A DNA stretch of 64,000 bases from Streptomyces rhizoryzae. GTDB taxonomy: Bacteria; Actinomycetota; Actinomycetes; Streptomycetales; Streptomycetaceae. The position numbers were made by a program, and so were the translations under genes. The DNA lies in assembly GCF_023155275.1 (NCBI RefSeq), contig NZ_JALMUV010000028.1, positions 1 through 64,000 of the forward strand, given 5' to 3'. Shown here in pieces: positions 60,074 to 64,000 of this stretch. The notes under the pieces are model-generated. The model ran no database searches, was not told the DNA's origin, and saw only the letters and a program-made list of their open reading frames with translations. Position 1 is the first letter of the stretch. Each line of letters starts with the position of its first letter.

Positions 60074-61009
60074 TCAGCGGCCGAGAGCGGCGGCCAGTTC
60101 GGCGATGGCGTCCGGGCCGACCCGGCAGCAGCCGCCGATCAGCCGGGCACCGTCCGCGACCCAGCCGGCCACCCGGTCCGCGCGGAACGCCGGGCTGCCG
60201 CACCAGGCCCGCGCGGTGGCGTCCCAGCGCTCGCCGCTGTTGGGATAGACCACCACGGGCTTGCCGGTGACCCGGGCCGCGATCCGCACCGCCCGGTCCG
60301 CGTCGTCCGGTGCGCAGCAGTTGACCCCGACCGCGATCACCTCGTCGGCGTCCGCCGCATACCCGAACGCCTCGTCGAGCGGCTGCCCGGCGCGGGTGCG
60401 GTCCCCGGCGACGCTGTACGACAGGTAGGCCGGGACGCCGAGGCCGCGGACCGCGCGCAGCAGGGCCCGCGCCTCGTCGGCGTCCGGCACCGTCTCCAGG
60501 GCGAGGACGTCCGGGCGGGCGGCGGCCAGGACCTCCAGGCGCGGCCGGTGGAAGCGCTCCAGCTCGTCCACCGACCGGCCGTACCGCCCGCGGTACTCCG
60601 AGCCGTCGGCCAGCATCGCGCCGTACGGCCCCGCCGACGCCGCCACGTACAGCGGGCCGGGGACCCCGTCCGCGCGGGCCCGGGAGGCCGCCTCACGGGC
60701 CAGGGTGACGCTGCGGCGGAGCAGTGCGGCGGTCTCCTCCGGGCCGGTGCTGCGCCGCGCGAACCCCTCGAACGTGGCCTGGTAGCTGGCGGTGATGGCC
60801 ACCTGGGCGCCGGCCTCGTAGTACGCCAGGTGGGCCCGCACCACGGCTTCCGGTTCCTCGGCGAGCAGCCGGGCCGACCACAGGGCGTCGCCCAGGTCGT
60901 GCCCGGCGGCCTCCAACTGGTTGGAGAGCCCGCCGTCGAGGACGACCGGCCCGGCGGCGAGCGCCTCGGCGAGCGGTGGCACGGGCGGCTGGGGCGACGG
61001 GCCGGTCAT
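60074..61009 (-). CDS. mmuM: Homocysteine S-methyltransferase
   Basis: 311 residues. N-terminal GPVVLDGGLSNQLEAAGHDL, QVAITASYQATFEGFARR, and VLALETVPDADEARALLRAV; zinc ligands are Cys in GVNCCAP and the GGCCRVGP pair at the C-terminus. It makes methionine from homocysteine with S-methylmethionine (or SAM) as donor. ATG 61009 has AGGAGAGG nine bases upstream. The YceI gene begins upstream on the same strand and ends 27 bp before it, so the two may be cotranscribed. Confidence 0.93.
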   Translation of the reverse strand: MTGPSPQPPVPPLAEALAAGPVVLDGGLSNQLEAAGHDLGDALWSARLLAEEPEAVVRAHLAYYEAGAQVAITASYQATFEGFARRSTGPEETAALLRRSVTLAREAASRARADGVPGPLYVAASAGPYGAMLADGSEYRGRYGRSVDELERFHRPRLEVLAAARPDVLALETVPDADEARALLRAVRGLGVPAYLSYSVAGDRTRAGQPLDEAFGYAADADEVIAVGVNCCAPDDADRAVRIAARVTGKPVVVYPNSGERWDATARAWCGSPAFRADRVAGWVADGARLIGGCCRVGPDAIAELAAALGR

Positions 61010-61035
61010 GGCGGCGGACCTCTCCTGGACGGCGG

Positions 61036-61791
61036 TTACTCGTGCCGGACGGCCTGGATGTCCAGCTCGATGCGGATCGTAGCGCCGATCGCGGCGATGC
61101 CCCTGGCGAGCATCTTCCGCCAGTCCAGGGTGGAGTCCTCGCGGTGCAGTTCGGTGACGGCGCGGCAGGCGGTGCGGGTCTCGCCGGCGATCCCGGTGCC
61201 GATGCCCAGATAGCGGGTGTCCAGCTGGACGGTGCGGCTGACGCCGTGCAGCTGGAGGACGCCCTGGACGGTCCAGCGGCTGCCTCCCTTGTGGACGAAC
61301 CGCTCCCCGGTGAACTGGAGGTGGGGGTAGCGGGCGACGTCCAGGAATTCCGCGGACCGCAGGTGCTCGTCCCGCATCCGCACCCCGGTGTCGATGCTCG
61401 CCGCGTCGATGGCCACCTCGACCCGGGAGTCGGCCATCCGCTCACCGATCCACAGTCCGCCCTCGAAGTGGTTGAACCGGCCGTGGATGTCGGTCAGGCC
61501 GATGTGCCGGGCGGTGAACCGGATCGCGGTGTGGTCGGGGTCGATCCGCCAGTGCCCGGCGACGGGCAGCGGGAGGGCGGGGGCCAGTTCCAGGGTGACC
61601 GGGCGCGGGGCGGTCCGTTCACCGGCCACCACCGCGACCTCGAACCGGGCCGGTTCGAAGCCGTCGGAGGTGACCACCAGGCGGTAGCCGCCGGGCGGCA
61701 GGGTCACCGTCAGCCGGCCGTTGGGGTCGGTCCGGTGCTGCGTCGCCTCCCGGCCGTCCGCGGTCCGGACCGAGACGTCCACGCCGGCCAT
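61036..61791 (-). CDS. YceI-family protein with carboxypeptidase-regulatory-like domain
   Basis: At least 251 residues. Residues about 1-75 form a carboxypeptidase-regulatory-like beta-sandwich (NGRLTVTLPPGGYRLVVTSD). Residues 80-250 form the YceI lipocalin-like barrel (WRIDPDHTAIRFTARHIGLT, DIHGRFNHFEGGLWIG, FTGERFVHKGGSRWTVQGVL), which binds polyisoprenoids. The homologous region begins before ATG 61791: in the same frame GAGALDLCVNDPVGLP precedes it, and the frame is open to 62124 but without ATG, GTG or TTG. So the true start is unclear, and either a non-standard start or a frameshift upstream is involved (see 61800-62128). Confidence 0.8.
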   Translation of the reverse strand: MAGVDVSVRTADGREATQHRTDPNGRLTVTLPPGGYRLVVTSDGFEPARFEVAVVAGERTAPRPVTLELAPALPLPVAGHWRIDPDHTAIRFTARHIGLTDIHGRFNHFEGGLWIGERMADSRVEVAIDAASIDTGVRMRDEHLRSAEFLDVARYPHLQFTGERFVHKGGSRWTVQGVLQLHGVSRTVQLDTRYLGIGTGIAGETRTACRAVTELHREDSTLDWRKMLARGIAAIGATIRIELDIQAVRHE

Positions 61792-61799
61792 CGGCAGTC

Positions 61800-62128
61800 C
61801 GACGGGATCGTTGACGCACAGGTCCAGCGCGCCCGCTCCCCGGGGGAGGGGCGGCTGGGGGCTGTGCGGCGTACGTGGCGGTGTGTCCCGGGGCGAGCGC
61901 CTCCGTCCGCATCCCCTGGGCGCGCGCCGCCGGGTCGCCGAGCAGGAACGCGAGGGCGCCGGGTGCCACCCCAGGGCGTCCGGTACGGGGCCGCCGTCCG
62001 GGCGCCGGAAGGCGACCTGCCCGAGCCGGGGCGGGTCCGCGGGCAGGGGCGCCGCCGCACAGCGGGCGAGTCCGGTGAGCGGAGCGGGGCCGACCGCGGC
62101 GGGGAAGCCGCGGGACGGTACTGCTCAC
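61800..62128 (-). pseudogene. Disrupted 5' part of the YceI gene or a gene remnant
   Basis: On the minus strand GTG 62128 with GGTGA upstream starts VSSTVPRLP. Coding-like sequence then lies in the YceI frame (PPRLGQVAFRRPDGGPVPDA), moves to another frame (GALAFLLGDPAARAQGMRTE, then ALAPGHTATYAA), and returns to the YceI frame at GAGALDLC. Three small shifts in 330 bp fit either decay or several base errors. I do not recognise a family for the extra part. Confidence 0.35.
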
Positions 62129-62260
62129 GTTTGATCACCGGCGCGTGGAGCGGCCGCGGGTACCCCACGAACGGCGCGGTCAGGGAACCTCCGGCGGCGA
62201 AGCGGCGTTCAATGGGTTACGGACGCAAGGGCGGCGGTCGCCGCGGAAGGGACGTGACGG

Positions 62261-62443
62261 ATGTCCACTCAGGCGAAGGTCGCGATCGGCGGTGTCGCGG
62301 TGGGAGTGCTCCTGCTGTGGCTGCTGCCGTTCTGGGCGGCCGTGCTGGTCATGGTCGGGATCCCGGCCGCCGCGTATCTCACCCTCGACCCCTCCCAGCG
62401 GCGCCGGCTGCGCCGGGTCCGCCGCAAGCAGCTCGGCCGCTGA
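62261..62443 (+). CDS. Small membrane protein
   Basis: 60 residues: a hydrophobic double segment (VAIGGVAVGVLLLWLLPFWA, then AVLVMVGIPAAAYLTL) and a highly basic C-terminus (QRRRLRRVRRKQLGR). Probably an inner-membrane hairpin with a cytoplasmic, perhaps nucleic-acid- or lipid-contacting tail. GGAAGGG lies about 9 bases upstream of ATG 62261. Function unknown. Confidence 0.6.
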   Translation: MSTQAKVAIGGVAVGVLLLWLLPFWAAVLVMVGIPAAAYLTLDPSQRRRLRRVRRKQLGR

Positions 62444-62516
62444 GCCGCGGGGCGCCGGCGGCCCGCCCGGAGCCGGGCCGCCGTCCCGCCCTGGGCCGGC
62501 CAGGAGGGGGAGGGGG

Positions 62517-63323
62517 TCAGACGGGGCGGGCCGCCAGCCCGTCCAGCGAGGCCAGCAGTCCCGGCAGTTCGGGGCCCCGGCCCACCGGGTGCACCTGCCC
62601 CGGCTCCTCGTCCAGCAGGACGAAGGCGATGTCGTCGGTGCGCGCCACCATGCTCCACCCCGGGCCGTCGACCCGCAGCGTGCGGGCCTCGCCCGCGGCG
62701 AACGACGACCGCACCCGGCCGGGCGGCGGCGGGTCGGCGACGTACCCGCGGGCCTCCGCCAGCACCCGCCGCACGCCCCGGTGCCGCTCCTCGCCGGGCG
62801 CGGCGAAGGTGACCTCGTCGTCCTCCACCTGGGCCCGCCAGGCCGCCCACTGGAGCGCTATCTCGTCCGCGCCGAGCCGCCGCTGGGCGGGCCCCCAGCC
62901 CTGGGCGTCCGGCGGCGCCAGCGGCGCGCGGTCGCCCTCCTGCGGTTCGGGGTCGTGCGGTTGCGGCACCCCGGGGGCCGACACCGCCAGCGCCAACGGC
63001 CAGCCCGGCAGCGCCGCCACGATGCTCTCCCCGTCCGGCGACAGGTCGTACTCCATGCCGCAGTCCCAGGCCGCGATCGCGCAGGCCACCAGCGACACGT
63101 CCTCGGTGGCCACCGTCCAGCGCGCCCCGGTGCCGTCCTGGCCGAGGACCAGCCCGTAGCCCTCCGCGTACGGTTCGAGGCCGAGGCCCGCGCACACCTC
63201 GGGGTAGTCGTCGCCGAGCACGCTCGGGAACTGCGCGGGCGTCAGCAGTACCGCCGTCAGCACGAACAGCTGGTCGGCCGCCTGGTCGTCCCTCTGCTCG
63301 TCGGCGCTCCCGGTTGCCGGCAC
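62517..63323 (-). CDS. Conserved hypothetical protein
   Basis: 268 residues, acidic, no signal or membrane segment. Visible: LFVLTAVLLTPAQFPSVLGD, then LGLEPYAEGYGLVLGQDG, and a C-terminal ARTDDIAFVLLDEEPG. No catalytic motif recognised. GTG 63323 has GGAGGGAGG at six-base spacing, while upstream in-frame codons do not. It has normal streptomycete codon bias and looks like a real gene; family not recognised. Confidence 0.68.
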   Translation of the reverse strand: MPATGSADEQRDDQAADQLFVLTAVLLTPAQFPSVLGDDYPEVCAGLGLEPYAEGYGLVLGQDGTGARWTVATEDVSLVACAIAAWDCGMEYDLSPDGESIVAALPGWPLALAVSAPGVPQPHDPEPQEGDRAPLAPPDAQGWGPAQRRLGADEIALQWAAWRAQVEDDEVTFAAPGEERHRGVRRVLAEARGYVADPPPPGRVRSSFAAGEARTLRVDGPGWSMVARTDDIAFVLLDEEPGQVHPVGRGPELPGLLASLDGLAARPV

Positions 63324-63460
63324 GCCGGGCCTCCCTCCATCACGGTCCGCAACGTCGCCGCGCACCTTAATTGGCCGGGAGCGGCCTTGTCACCAGCGCT
63401 GCGCTGCGGCGATGCCCTTCCCGGGCGGCCCGGGGGCGGGGGCCGGCCCCCGCCCCGCGG

Positions 63461-63784
63461 TCACGGCAGCGGCAGCCCGAGCAGCTCGTGGGCGACCTCC
63501 CGGGGCGTCCGGCGGCGCTCCCGCGCCAGCGCGAGCACCGCCCGGCAGGCCAGTTCGTTGATGCCGAAGGCCAGCGCCTCGGGCGACACCCACGCCGCCG
63601 CCTGCGCGCCCCGCTCCTCGTCCTCCTCGGCGCCCGCCGCCACGTAACAGGCCGCCGCCTCGAAGAGGTTGTGCGGACGGCCCGCGGCCGGCCGCGCCGT
63701 GCGGTGGAACACCGCGCTCCGTCTGCCTCCGGTCCGTCTGCCGGGGTGCAGCGCCCCGGCCATCTCGCGCAGGAATCCGGCCAT
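63461..63784 (-). CDS. Small hypothetical protein
   Basis: 107 residues. A basic N-terminus (MAGFLREMAGALHPGRRTGG) and an acidic, helical remainder (LFEAAACYVAAGAEEDEERG, then FGINELACRAVLALARERR, then TPREVAHELLGLP). No family recognised and no membrane segment. ATG 63784 starts it; the ribosome site is weak. It is divergent from the MpaB-like gene. Confidence 0.55.
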   Translation of the reverse strand: MAGFLREMAGALHPGRRTGGRRSAVFHRTARPAAGRPHNLFEAAACYVAAGAEEDEERGAQAAAWVSPEALAFGINELACRAVLALARERRRTPREVAHELLGLPLP

Positions 63785-63876
63785 CCCGACCCCCGGTCAC
63801 TCGCCCGTCACCGTCGTAGAAGTGTGCCCGCGGGCCGTAGAGTTGGAACTTCGGGCGACGAAGGGACGGACAGCAG

Positions 63877-64000
63877 GTGCGGCGCTACGACTGGCTCAGG
63901 GAGATCCGGCGGCTCGACCCGGAGCGCGACTTCTTGCGGATCTACCGCATCACCGTCACCCACGAATTCCCCTGGGACGTCACCAGGGCCCTGGAACTGG
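63877..64000 (+). CDS. Oxygenase MpaB family protein (DUF2236), 3' end outside window
   Basis: First 41 residues only: VRRYDWLREIRRLDPERDFL, then RIYRITVTHEFPWDVTRALEL. This opening is characteristic of the MpaB/DUF2236 family (haem-type oxygenases related to latex-clearing protein). GTG 63877 follows AAGGGACGGACAGCAG. The rest of the gene lies beyond the window. Confidence 0.8.
   Translation, partial: MRRYDWLREIRRLDPERDFLRIYRITVTHEFPWDVTRALEL

Overview
The window is very G+C-rich (about three quarters by eye), with strong G/C third-codon bias, many GTG starts, Tat and lipoprotein signals, ergothioneine genes, dodecin, LysX and trypsin-like secreted proteases. All of this points to a Streptomyces-like actinomycete (Streptomycetaceae). 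It reads as chromosomal: I see no insertion sequence, integrase, CRISPR array, tRNA or rRNA. The first and last genes (CapA-like, MpaB-like) are cut by the window edges.

Layout. 1-8 kb: CapA end, a TetR regulator, a three-gene P450 / 3Fe-4S ferredoxin / ferredoxin reductase operon, a UvrA-like ABC protein and an EF-hand protein. 8-12 kb: a broken XRE regulator, then an amino-acid permease, dodecin and a universal stress protein on the minus strand. 11.4-15.5 kb: a PAS-LuxR regulator divergent from a fused CYP102-type P450/reductase, with a lux-box-like dyad between them. 15.5-19.4 kb: a DUF2165 membrane protein, two different PI-PLC-like enzymes and an anchored serine protease between them. 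19.5-25.3 kb: the egtDCBA ergothioneine operon (minus strand) and an alanine-type aminotransferase. 25-36.5 kb: an HxlR regulator with a leaderless-looking promoter, an APH-family kinase, GH18, an MmyB-like regulator, a quinone oxidoreductase plus two acyl-CoA dehydrogenases, and secreted or membrane proteins. 36.7-42.4 kb: a Nik/Opp-type ABC importer operon whose binding-protein gene is frameshifted, then a thioesterase. 42.4-49.4 kb: a repeat-rich gap, an FGGY kinase with a C17 tract, LysX and the remnant of an L,D-transpeptidase. 49.6-52.7 kb: a small membrane protein, an NAGPA-like protein and an amidase.

The most interesting region is 53.0-58.9 kb. Two tandem paralogous genes encode EshA-like proteins, which are Family 2B encapsulin shell proteins (HK97 fold plus a cyclic-nucleotide-binding-like domain). 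Upstream on the same strand lie a xylulokinase and a CE7 acetyl-xylan esterase. I read this as a candidate two-shell-protein encapsulin nanocompartment with xylulokinase as possible cargo. It has a promoter and palindrome before the first shell gene, a 16-bp tandem repeat array before the second, and a strong hairpin after it.

58.9-64 kb: a septum-formation-type protein, homocysteine methyltransferase, a YceI protein with a disrupted upstream frame, small and hypothetical proteins, and the MpaB-like start. Several genes (8.2, 38.05, 48.4-49.4 and 61.8-62.1 kb) carry frameshifts or deletions. The single-base ones could be assembly errors; the L,D-transpeptidase deletion looks real.
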